NCBI GenBank assembly: GCA_026119855.1
Contig: JAOWBW010001131.1
Coordinates: 1 to 64,000, forward strand
Direction of reading: 5' to 3'
From: Campanula takesimana
Taxonomy: Eukaryota; Streptophyta; Magnoliopsida; Asterales; Campanulaceae
Length of the DNA: 64,000 nucleotides
A model generated the notes under the pieces. It did not search any database. It worked only from the letters and a program-made list of their open reading frames with translations, and was not told the origin of the DNA. Shown one piece after another: positions 1 through 9,271 of this stretch (position 1 is the first letter of the stretch; each line of letters starts with the position of its first letter). The translations under genes and the position numbers were made by a program.

Positions 1-536
1 AAAGTGGAACATGCAAATTTATGCCTGAGATAATTAAACCGTACCTAAAATTGAGAAGAAAAAGAAGAACAAGTATGAAATGCTACAAGAAAACTTTTCA
101 GGTTCAATTACCAACTCAGTAAATTTTTTAGCTAAGCTCTTTAGGTGGACATACATTTCTTCATCTAGTGCAAATTCCATTGAACTTACAGTTCAAATGG
201 CATGGCACAGACTCATCATTTTATCATACCAAATGGTACTAACATTTCAAGAAAAATATTAACCTCTACATGTGCAGAAAATTAGGCCCGAGTGGGGGTT
301 CACCGGGCCTTGTGATATCCTCGGGCTTTGGCCCGCCCAGCCCAGTGCCTATTAGGGCTGTATTTGATTCTTTGAATAGGCCCATTTGACCAAAAAGTGG
401 CAGGCTCACTTCACATTTTGTTTTCCAGGACAAAATAATGAAAATGTCCCATAAATAAACACTTTCTAGGCCGGGCTGGGTCAAAGGTCAGCGGCCGGGC
501 TTGGGATAGTAATTTATGTTTGTGGTGCAAGTTTTA
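1..536. other. Duplicated left flank, no intact gene
   Basis: No convincing coding region is present. Bases about 280-508 are unusually GC-rich, with repeated GGCCCG/CGGGCC words at both ends, and look like a decayed DNA-transposon remnant. The matching stretch in copy B is 31633-32150. Confidence 0.5.
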
Positions 537-622
537 CTCCCTCCGGAGTCCGGTCCCAAATTGAATCACTGAATTTTCTCCTGATCAAGAGTAAATTCAG
601 ACATTCATTTTGAGACAATAAG
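537..622. mobile_element. MITE remnant (CTCCCTCC family), copy A
   Basis: It starts TA-CTCCCTCCGG. The two halves are complementary (GAATTT...AAATTC, and an ATTTTGAGAC end that resembles the usual ATTTTGGGACGGAGGGAG). The right terminus has decayed. Confidence 0.5.
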
Positions 623-817
623 ATGTCTACGGAAAAGAAGAGAAAACAGGGAAAGTGTAACAACCGGAATTTTTTTTTTAATTGTTTTATTTTCGGTTTA
701 CTAATTTAATAAAACAATAATTAGAGTTATAAAGTAATTTAAGAAGTGGGCCCAAGGAATTTGGATTGGCCCGAAAATAGTATTAGTAAACCCAACCCAA
801 TTAATTTTACCCAAGAG

Positions 818-825
818 TATAAATA
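818..825 (+). promoter_or_regulatory. LTR TATA box
   Basis: TATAAATA lies about 160 bp into the LTR. It is also found at 9436, 32432 and 41045 in the other three LTRs. The position suits the U3 promoter of the element. Confidence 0.55.
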
Positions 826-1794
826 CAATGGTTAGTGAAAAATTTAGGTTTACTTCTTAATTAACAAAAACAACAAAACACAAAACCCTAGTTCTACCCT
901 ATAGCCTAGCAAGCGCACCAAGGAAGGGAGGGAGAGAAAATTTCAGCCATTGTTTTGGAAGAAGTAATCCGATCATTCTCAAGGTAACGCTAAATCCTAC
1001 TCTCCAAAATTTGTTTCGTTGAATTTGGATTAGTAAATCATAAGTTATGCATGAATTAAGAATATAAATATTAGGGTTTGCATGCTAGTAATTAATGATA
1101 AATTTCAAAAGGTTAATGAAATTGAATTAAAGTTTATGAAAAAATATAGTAATCTTGATACTAGTTTATTTTTAAGATTGATTTTATAATCTTGAATGGA
1201 ATTGATTTATATTATGCAATGCTTGGGAATTGAACATATAAATCATTGAGGTTGAATTGGGTTTATCAAAAGAAGAAAAAATATGGATTTCCCCCTTGAA
1301 CATGTTTCGGCCGAATGGCCCTAAGCCATGGAAAAGTGATTTTTTTTTTATTTAAATGATCCTCGTTAAGTGTATTGTAAATAATATTGATGTTTGGGAA
1401 TTTAGAAAAAATTAAAGAATTAGAAAATTGATCAAATCAATGGATTTTGGATCATACATGTTTCGGCCATGATGAGGAATTATGGGTGTTAATTCTTGAT
1501 TAAAGATGTTAAGAATTGGGACGGAAAGTTAGTGTTTTCGTTAAGTTTCTAATGGAAAGAAAACAAAATCGTTAAAAGGATTGTTAACAAGTTAGAAATT
1601 AACTTGAGGAAATAGAATAAACACTTGGAAGACCTTGAAGGTTAAAAAGTTAACGAGAAAGGAAAAGATTAGAGTTTCAGTTAGTTTCCTAACGGAAAAT
1701 GACTAAACTGAAAAAGAATTAAAGTTAAAAGAAATAAAAAGGAAACTTTGGAGATAGAGGGGCCTAAGTGATTAAAAGGAGAAACTTAGGGGAC

Positions 1795-2110
1795 CTTATG
1801 AACAAGACCAAAGTCCAAGGACCTTTCTGTAATTAAAGGAAAGTTGAAGGACTGAATTGTAATTAATCCAAAGTTAAAGGACCAAGTTACAATTAAACTA
1901 AAGTCAAGGGACCCCCCTGCAATTAATCCAAAGTAGAAGGACTAAATTGTAATTGAACTAAAGTTGAAGGACTAAATTGCAATTAATCCAAATTTGAAGG
2001 ACCAATTTGCAATTAACCCAAAGTGGAGGGACTCAATTGTAATTAACCCAAAGTCAGAGGACTTAATTGCAATTATATCAAAGTTAAAGGACTGACTCGT
2101 AAATCAAAGT
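1795..2110 (+). repeat. About 31-bp degenerate tandem repeat inside the LTR
   Basis: Roughly nine units follow the pattern CCAAAGTTGAAGGACTAAAT followed by TGCAATTAAT. Each unit carries an AATTGnAATT-type palindrome. The same array occurs in the LTRs at about 10430-10710, 33410-33720 and 42030-42320. Confidence 0.8.
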
Positions 2111-3308
2111 CAGAAACTTAAACGTAAGAAAGGAAGAAATGAAGTAAAGAAGTTAAAACGCATCTCTCAGTTAACTAAGTAGAAATAGTTAACAATGTAG
2201 AGAGTACTAAAGTAAATTACTCCGTGCCTTGTAGATTTGCACAGAGAGGAGATTGCGAGGAAAAGCAATTCAGGTAAGGGATTACGTTCCTTACAGTATT
2301 TGAACTCCTGTTTATTGGAATTCTGTATCTTTCTAAAGTTAGCTATCAGTATGGCATGATAGTATTTGAATGAACTCTGCGTTATTGAACGTTCCTTGAA
2401 AGAATCTATACTTAGTGATGTCCCCATCGATCTACTAAGTATCGAAGTTTGAAACTTGCATCACATACTTGTACCATGGTATGTTCTAATTTTAACTTGT
2501 AAGTTAATCGCTTACTCGTTAAGGCATCCAATGTCCAGTTAGAAAAGACATTGACGGACAGTCCAGTTAGAAAAGACTCGTCCTTAAACTAGGGATTGCA
2601 TGAGTGATCACATGCCTTCTCTCAGGAATTGTCTGATTACAAGGATGATTCTAGACCCCGAGCATATGTGTGTGGATACCATATATGTTACGACCCACAC
2701 TATTGGCTGAAGAAGCTAGGTGTATGAATTGTACCTTTGGCATTGAGGCTATAATGTACGTTACCAAGGAATTGACGGAACTTGAATGAATCCCTTTGGA
2801 TTGTAGTGCCATAATCCTTTGGAAGTAAAAATCTTAAAAGTAATAAGACTGTATTGTTCTGCAGTCTTGAATCCAAAAGTAACTGAACCTATCTTTGCAA
2901 AAGTTATTCAAAGTATTCGTTCTGGTCGTCTCTCCTTAGAAACCGGAGAGAGGCCACGTATGAACTTACTGAGCATTCGTTCGCTCATCCCTTCTCTATA
3001 AATTTTGTTTTCAGGATTTAAGTAGAAGGACAAGACAAGGAAAGCAGCCGTAAGAAGACGGTGGATTGAAGATTCTTAATTTAGTAGTTTAAGTAGTACA
3101 TTTATTTTGATGTAAGTTGAAGTACATTAATGGTTAGGGTTGTTACCTACCAAGACAAGTTTAAGTTACGCTTCCGCTATTGTGTTGAATTTATGGTTAA
3201 ATAAGGGGCCGTTGTGAACCCTAATTTGAAGTATTTATTATTGTTATTTATGGATATTTAATGCCATTAAATGCTCAGATATTATAAGAAAATTCGGGGT
3301 GTTACAGT

Positions 3309-3320
3309 TGGTATCAGAGC
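3309..3320 (+). promoter_or_regulatory. Primer binding site
   Basis: TGGTATCAGAGC starts three bases after the LTR end. It is complementary to the 3' end of initiator tRNA-Met, as in most plant gypsy and copia elements. Confidence 0.9.
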
Positions 3321-3583
3321 AATGGCTTTAGGTCTTATGGGAAAAAACTGAAAGTTAGGACTAATGGGAGAACTTAGTACTTGACTTGAATAAGATCTTA
3401 CTTGAGGAAGTTCAAGTGATAAAGTCTAACTCTAGGAATAATACTAAGAGTGTACATAAAGTATGAATATACTTGGGGAAATAGGAACCTCTTCATTGTA
3501 TTTCTATTTACATTCTATTAATATGTTATAATGGAATCTTGGGGCTATGCACTAATTAAGTTTACTATTGGTGTGTGTAGGAT

Positions 3584-4038
3584 CATGCCGAGGAGACCCA
3601 TGAAGTCGGTAAGGTACAGTGCTACTCTAAGGGAAGAAATAGAAGCCAAAAGAGGAGATTATTAAGCAGCTAACTAAGGAACTTCGCTCAGCTAAAAGAG
3701 AGCTTAGGAAGGAGACTCGAGGAGTCGGCAGTCTACAGAATGTCATCAAAGAACGCGATGAGGACATAATGTATGTGGAAGGAAAGTTAGCAGTACAGCT
3801 GAAGAAGGTCAAAAGCCTAGAAAGCCATGTGGTTAGAGCTAACCGCGAATGGAATCGAATCAGTGTACAACTGGTGGATGAGATAGAACAAAATAATGAA
3901 CTGAAAAAGAAGATAGATGAGCAAGAAGCTTATGAGGAAGAGCTTAGGGCTTCAGGCTATCAGATTTGGGCTGAGAAGTTAGAATTGCAAGAAAAATATG
4001 ACCAACTTGCAGCAGAACATGCACACTGTGGGAAGTGA
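3584..4038 (+). pseudogene. Coiled-coil ORF upstream of gag, copy A (frameshifted)
   Basis: The counterpart in copy B (35193-35645) is an open frame of 150 codons starting MPRRPMKSVRYS and ending AAEHAHCGK. Here one extra A in the AAAA run near 3649-3652 breaks the frame, so only the part from 3769 stays open. The product is highly charged, rich in Lys/Glu heptads, with no cysteine knuckle. It lies about 590 bp before the apparent gag start. Its function is unknown to me; a structural or accessory protein is possible. Confidence 0.6.
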
Positions 4039-4625
4039 TGCAATTAATGACAGATAGTTATAAGAATAGATTCTTTTACTTTATTATTAGTGGAGTAATA
4101 CAGTTAGAATTTTCCTTATGTTAAGTTGAATTTTGGGTGTATTTGAGATGTTTAAATCTCACACCTTAGTTGAATAAAGTTCGTTATTTAATTTAAATAC
4201 CCAAAATTTTGAATTTACTAATGTTATGTAGACAAAAGTTAACTTGTCGAGAAAAGACAAGGGAAAACGTCGGAGTGATTTGAAATAATCTCCGTAACTA
4301 TGGTACGAAGTAAGACGACCATTGGAATAAGTTAACACTAGTTACGTAATAAAAACTAGTGGAATGAAGAGATAATAATCAACCAAGTAAACGGTTGTAA
4401 ATTATGAAGTACGAAAACTCCTGAACTGGAGAAGAAAGGTTAAGAAAACTAACCAAATCTGAATCATGGTCTAGTACAAAAGACCTACGAACACAATCCA
4501 AACTAACAAGTAACCGTTAGTAAAAGGATAGTAATGTTAAGTATACCATGAACACCGCACATATTGTGTAGTGATGAACATTTCTAGAGCACGAACTTGT
4601 TTTAAAGTAAAAGGAAAACTTGCAG

Positions 4626-4704
4626 ATGGCCTCGAATACCAGAAGTGGAAACAACGGAAACGGCAATGGTAACGGCCAAGTGAAATTAGTTTTGGTCTAG
4701 TGAA
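4626..4704 (+). pseudogene. Apparent gag start, broken by hairpin array (copy A)
   Basis: An ATG opens a short frame beginning MASNTRSGNNGNG, an Asn/Gly-rich start typical of plant gypsy gag proteins. It ends at a TAG just inside the hairpin array. The next recognisable gag sequence is at 5479. I infer that the array has replaced or swollen the segment that would code the N-terminal half of gag. Confidence 0.45.
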
Positions 4705-5440
4705 ATGATCGAAACAAGAATAAAGTGACCTATTGAAACGGTCAAGTAAGAAAGAATAAATTGACCTATTGAAACGGTCACGAGAAAGTATTTGGCTTAG
4801 TGAAACGGCCAAGTAAAGTTAATTTTGATCCATTGAAGCGATCGGAACAAGAATAAAATAACCTATTGAAACGGTTAAGTATAAGAGTAACAGGCTTAGT
4901 GAAACGGCCAAGTAAAGTTAATTTTGATCCATTGAAGCGATCGAAACAAAAAAATAAAATAACCTATTGAAAAGGTTAAGAGTAATAGGCTTAGTGAAAC
5001 GGCCAAGTGTGAATGAGAATAGGTCTAGTGAATCGACCTATGATTAATAAGTAAATTCTAGTGAAATGACTTCCCTAAGTAGAACTGGTCTATTGGAACG
5101 ACCAGAAATCTAGTAGACCGATCTTTTGTAAAAGTTACGTCTTTTGGGGACGGCATATTTATGTGAAAGTATTAGGCATAGTACAATGCTTGGGTTGACG
5201 TGAGTAATAGTGTTAAATGTGCGAGTTAACCTGGAACAAGTAAGAATGGTTTATTGAAACGACCAATGAAAGTGATTATGGTCTATTGAAATGACATATG
5301 AAAATAGAAATGGTCTAATGAAGCGACCCATACGTCTAGTAAAGTTGACTAATGAAGATAGTGATGGTCTGTGGAAACGACCAGTGGTTTAGTGAATGAC
5401 CTATAAATTGAATGTTAGTCTGTAGAGACGAGCTATAGTA
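4690..5440 (+). repeat. Array of covarying micro-hairpins, copy A
   Basis: About 20 units are spaced 25-45 bp apart. Each is a 4-6 bp stem around a 9-nt loop close to TAKTGAAAC. Stems differ but stay paired: TGACC/GGTCA at 4726-4744 and 4762-4780, TTGGCT/GGCCAA at 4792-4812, TAACC/GGTTA at 4859-4877, TAGGTC/GACCTA at 5020-5040, CTGGTC/GACCAG at 5085-5105, TGGTC/GACCA at 5365-5383. Some units (for example near 5055 and 5110) are decayed. No open frame crosses the array. Confidence 0.8.
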
Positions 5441-5478
5441 TGAGAGTGCGTGAAAAAGTCTCGTATTCATGATAACTA

Positions 5479-5706
5479 ATGATAGTACCATATTATCCGG
5501 CAAGTGTTCGAAACGCCAGAGAGGCTAAGTTTATGATGCTAACTCAAGGAAGTAGGACGGTGAACGACTATGGTACTAGATTCATCGAATTGCTAGAATT
5601 TACCCTAACACTCTTCGATGATGAAGCGCAAAAGGCTCGAGGATTTGAAGATGGTTTGAGCAACCGAATCCGATATAGAATCACTCCATTAATACTACCA
5701 ACCTAG
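5479..5706 (+). pseudogene. gag C-terminal fragment, copy A
   Basis: The 75 open codons include a stretch (REAKFMMLTQGSRTVNDY) that resembles the conserved retrotransposon gag domain, in which a Gln-Gly-Ser/Asn-Arg-(S/T)-V motif is followed by Tyr and a FxxL helix. The zinc-knuckle part further on (5707-5930) is unreadable because of stops. Gag would form the element's virus-like particle. The same stop ends this frame in copy B. Confidence 0.7.
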
Positions 5707-5931
5707 GATTAAGTGTTGGATAGGACGAGGATAGTGGAGAAAGAATACGATAGTTATCGCAGTAAGCGAAAAGAGAAGAAGAGTCAACTAAGAAAGTGTC
5801 GACTGAATCTAAAGGAAGGCTACTGACGATCGCGAAAAGGAAGGTAGTACAAGTAAGTACCAGAATGAAGGCTACGGCAATAGAAATGATGGTAATAAGA
5901 ACGACGTCAAAGGGCAAGGTTCTGATAAGAA

Positions 5932-6144
5932 GTGCCAAATGATTGCTTGGCTAAGAATATGTATTTAATTCATGAGGCGTTAGAGAATTCTTTAGTTATG
6001 GGTATTCAAACTAGAGAATCGATCCCTATTACGTCTATATCTAGGAAGTGTCCTTTGAAAGTAGACGAGGAAGAACTTGAGGTTGATCTCATTAGTTTAG
6101 GACATCGAAGAATTGATGTAATCTTGGGAATGAACTATAGTTGA
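5932..6144 (+). pseudogene. Aspartic protease C-terminal fragment, copy A
   Basis: The open stretch ends in HRRIDVILGMNYS, the decayed form of the D-x-ILGMDWL ending of gypsy proteases. The catalytic DTG/DSG lobe is not visible upstream. Confidence 0.6.
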
Positions 6145-6430
6145 CTGAATACCATGCCCATGTGGATTGTTTTAAAGAAAGAAGTCCACTTTAGATTACT
6201 ACCTAGAGAAGAGTGATGTTCTCAAGAAACGAAACCTAGAACCCGATCGAACCTTATATCGGTAATGAAGGCTCGTAAGCTTTTAAAGAAAGGATGTGAA
6301 GGATTCTTGGCGTACATTGGTGATACGAGCAAGAAGGAAGTAACCGTAGAATCACTTTCTGTGATTAGATATTTCAAGGACGTGTTTCCTGAGGATTTAC
6401 CGGGAATACCGTCATAAAGAGAAGTAAAAT

Positions 6431-6985
6431 TTTCTATCGATTTGGTACCTGAGACTTCACCATATCGAAGGCGCCGTATAGAATGGCTCCGTCAGAATTG
6501 AAGAATAAAAGGAGCAACTGTAAGAGTTGTTAGATAAGAGCTTGATTAGAACGAGTGTATCACCATGGGGTGCACCGGTATTATTTGTGAAGAAGAAGGA
6601 TGCGTCGATGAGGTTATGTATCGACTATCGTGAATTGAACCGTGTGACGGTAAGGGACCAATACCCGTTGTCCAGAATAGATGATTTGTTTGACCAACTT
6701 CGTGGAGCGTGTTATTCCTTGAAGATAGACTTGAGGTCTGGTTATCATCAACTAAGAGTGAAGAAGGATGATATAACTAAGACAGCCTTTAGAACAAGGT
6801 ATAGTCATTATGAGTTGTAGTGATGCCGTGTGGGTTGATTAACGCGCCGGCAGCGTTTATGGAACTTAAGAATAGGATATTTCAGAAGTTCTGGATAAGT
6901 GCGTGATTGTGTTCATTGATGATATCTTGGTGTATTCGAGGACCAAGGAAGAACATGAAAAGCATTAAGGTTAGTACTGCAGATT
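6431..6985 (+). pseudogene. Reverse transcriptase, copy A (broken)
   Basis: Recognisable blocks in order are SIDLVPET, the WGAPVLFVKKKD and LCIDYRELNRVT blocks, IDLRSGYHQLRV, a GLINAPAAFM block in the next segment, and FIDDILVYSR near 6910-6940, which carries the catalytic Asp pair. A stop follows YEL at 6818, the frame changes between GLINAPAAFM and FIDDIL, and a TAA follows at about 6967. Copy A also lacks one A near 6452 that copy B keeps. The remaining breaks are shared, so they predate the duplication. Confidence 0.9.
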
Positions 6986-7009
6986 TTAAGAGAGCAGAAG
7001 TTATATGCT

Positions 7010-7705
7010 AAATTCAAGAAGTGTGAATTCTGGTTGGAGGAAGTAGCATTCTTAAGACATGTGGTGTCAAAGGATGGGATTGTCATAGATCCAACAAAGA
7101 TAGAAGCTACTGTGGATTGGGAAAGACCAACTTCAGTAAGTGAGATCAGAAGTTTCTTAGGTTTGGCTGGCTACTATAGGAGATTCGTAGAAGGTTTCTC
7201 GAAGTTGTCAGTGCCATTGACGAGGTTAACTCAGAAAGGAGCAAAGTTTGTTTGGTCAGAAGAATGTGAAAGGAGTTTTGAGGAATTGAAGCGACGATTG
7301 GTGTCCGCACCGGTTCTTGCTTTACCGTCTGGATCGGATGGATTTGTAATATATAGCGATGCCTCGCTTAAAGGGATAGGCTGTGTGTTGATGCAGAATG
7401 ATAAGGTTATATCTTATGCATCTAGGCAATTGAAAGTATATGAGAAGAATTACCCGACCCATGATTTGGAGTTAGCGGCAGTAGTATTTGCCTTGAAAAT
7501 TTGGACATTATTTATGGCGTGAAATGCCAGATTTTACAGATCACAAGAGCCTTAAGTATATCTTCACGCAGAAGGAATTGAATATGAGACAACGGAGGTG
7601 GTTAGAACTACTCAAGGATTACGACTGTGAAATATTGTATCATCCTGGGAAAGCCAACAAGGTGGCAGATGCCTTGAGTAGGAAGAATCACGGAATGTTG
7701 GCGAC
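7010..7705 (+). pseudogene. RT thumb/RNase H, copy A (broken)
   Basis: The open frame at 7034-7522 contains the FLGLAGYYRRFVEGFS connection block and the RNase H start VIYSDASLKGIGCVL. The frame then breaks near 7505-7540 and resumes with FTDHKSLKYIFTQ and the PGKANKVADALSRK end of RNase H. Copy A has one T fewer than copy B in the T run near 7535, so the break reads differently in the two copies. Confidence 0.88.
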
Positions 7706-7899
7706 GTTGATCTCTAAGGGGGTAAGCATATGGAAGGAGGTTAAGGAGATGAACTTGATAGTAAAAGTAAACGGGTATTTGGCTCGACTGACGTTACAAC
7801 CTGCATTGTTGGGCAGAATTAAAGAGGCACAAGAATTAGACGAGGAGAGAGAAGCTCTAATCGGAAAAGGGCAAGCAAAAGATCTTCATATGGGCGAAG

Positions 7900-9226
7900 A
7901 TGGAATTCTGAGATACCAAAAGAGAGTGTGGGTGCCAAGCAATGATGAAATCAAGAGAGAGATACTGAGAGAAGCTCATTGCTCGAAGTTCTCCGTACAT
8001 CCGGGAAGTACTAAAATGTATAGGGATCTTAAGGAGTCATATTGGTGGAATAATATGAAGAATGACGTGGCAGATATGTGCATAGATGTCTGACGTGTCA
8101 ACAAGTTAAGAGTGAACATCAGAAGCCAGCAGGGTTACTGCAATCATTACCAATTCCCGAATGGAAGTGGGAGAATATTGCTATGGATTTCGTAAGTGGC
8201 TTGCCAAAGACGGCAGGGAAGTATGATGCTATATGGGTTATAGTAGATCGATTGACTAAGTCAGCACACTTTCTGGCAATCAAGAAGACTGATTCGTTGG
8301 AGAAGTTGGCCAAGTTGTACATCGACGAGATAGTAAGGTTACATGGGATCCCGGTCACAATTGTGTCTGATCGAGATGCTAGGTTCACTTCGAAGTTCTG
8401 GAACAGCCTACAAGAAGCATTGGGAACAGAGTTGACCATGAGTACGGCGTTTCACCCACAGACAGATGGGCAGTCGGAAAGGACTATCCAGACATTGGAA
8501 GACATGCTGAGGGCTACTTCGTTAGATTGGCCAAACGCGTGGGACGAACATTTACCGTTGGTAGAATTCGCATACAACAACAGTTTTCACGCAAGCATTG
8601 GGATGGCTCCATATGAAGCGTTGTATGGGAGGAAGTGTAGATCACCGGCATGTTGGGATGAAGTCGGTGAGAGGAAGTTAAGTGGACCGGAACTCGTACA
8701 ATTCACGGCGGATAAGGTACGACAGATTCGAAAGTGGCTACAGACTGCGCAAAGTAGGCAGAAATCGTACGCAGACAATAGAAGGCGAGAACTGGAATTT
8801 CAGCCAGGGGACCGAGTATTCCTAAAGATATCGCCTACGAAGGGAGTTATGCGTTTTGGGATTAAGGGAAAGTTAAGTCCACGATATGTGGGACCATTTG
8901 AAATCCTTGATAAGATCGGGGAAGTGGCTTACCGATTGGCGTTACCGCCGGTATTAGCTGGAGTGCATAATGTATTCCATGTCTCCATGCTAAGGAAGTA
9001 TATTCATGATCCGAGTCATGTGATAGAATACAAGCAGTTAAGAGTTCGGGCAGATTTGACGTACGATGAACGACCAATCAAGATCGTCGGCAGAAAAGAC
9101 GAGGTCGTAAGAAAGCGTACGGTTCCCTATGTAAAAGTGCAATGGAGCAATCACTCAGAAAGAGAAGCAACATGGGAACAAGAAAGTGAAATGCACGAAC
9201 TGTACCCGGACATCTTCTCGGATTAA
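7900..9226 (+). pseudogene. Integrase with chromodomain-like tail, copy A
   Basis: The His pair of the zinc finger lies in the upstream frame (EAHCSKFSVHPG). A stop near 8093 and a frame change separate it from the Cys pair (CLTCQQ, 8078-9226 frame). In the 382-codon frame the catalytic triad is D37, D98 and E134, an exact DD35E spacing. GPF is at 272-274, and a chromodomain-like stretch at 349-379 ends ATWEQE...YPDIF. This is the best preserved part of pol. Integrase would join element DNA to the genome; chromodomain tails are known to bias where chromoviruses insert. Confidence 0.9.
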
Positions 9227-9258
9227 GAATTGTCAAAGTTTGAGGACAAACTTCTTTT

Positions 9259-9271
9259 AAGGGGGTAAGAA
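9259..9271 (+). promoter_or_regulatory. Polypurine tract, copy A
   Basis: AAGGGGGTAAGAA sits directly before the 3' LTR. It would prime plus-strand DNA synthesis. Confidence 0.8.

Larger units (their letters stand above)
656..3306 (+). repeat. 5' LTR, copy A
   Basis: It begins TGTAACAACCGG and ends GGGGTGTTACA, giving TGTAAC/GTTACA inverted termini. It is 2651 bp. It shares 5'-LTR-specific bases with copy B's 5' LTR, for example TTTTACCCAAGAG near 807 and GAGGCTATAATG near 2745. Confidence 0.95.

Noticed and set aside
2167..2427. 86-codon minus-strand frame repeated in all four gypsy LTRs (MGTSLSIDSF...)
   Set aside because: It is conserved only because the LTRs are copies of each other. 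There is no family likeness, and it runs antisense within the LTR.
4690..5440. CRISPR-like array
   Set aside because: Spacing is regular at first sight, but the repeats are degenerate and there are no unique spacers of fixed length or cas genes. The genome is a plant.
8119..8439. Minus-strand frames opposite integrase
   Set aside because: They mirror the well-supported integrase frame on the other strand.
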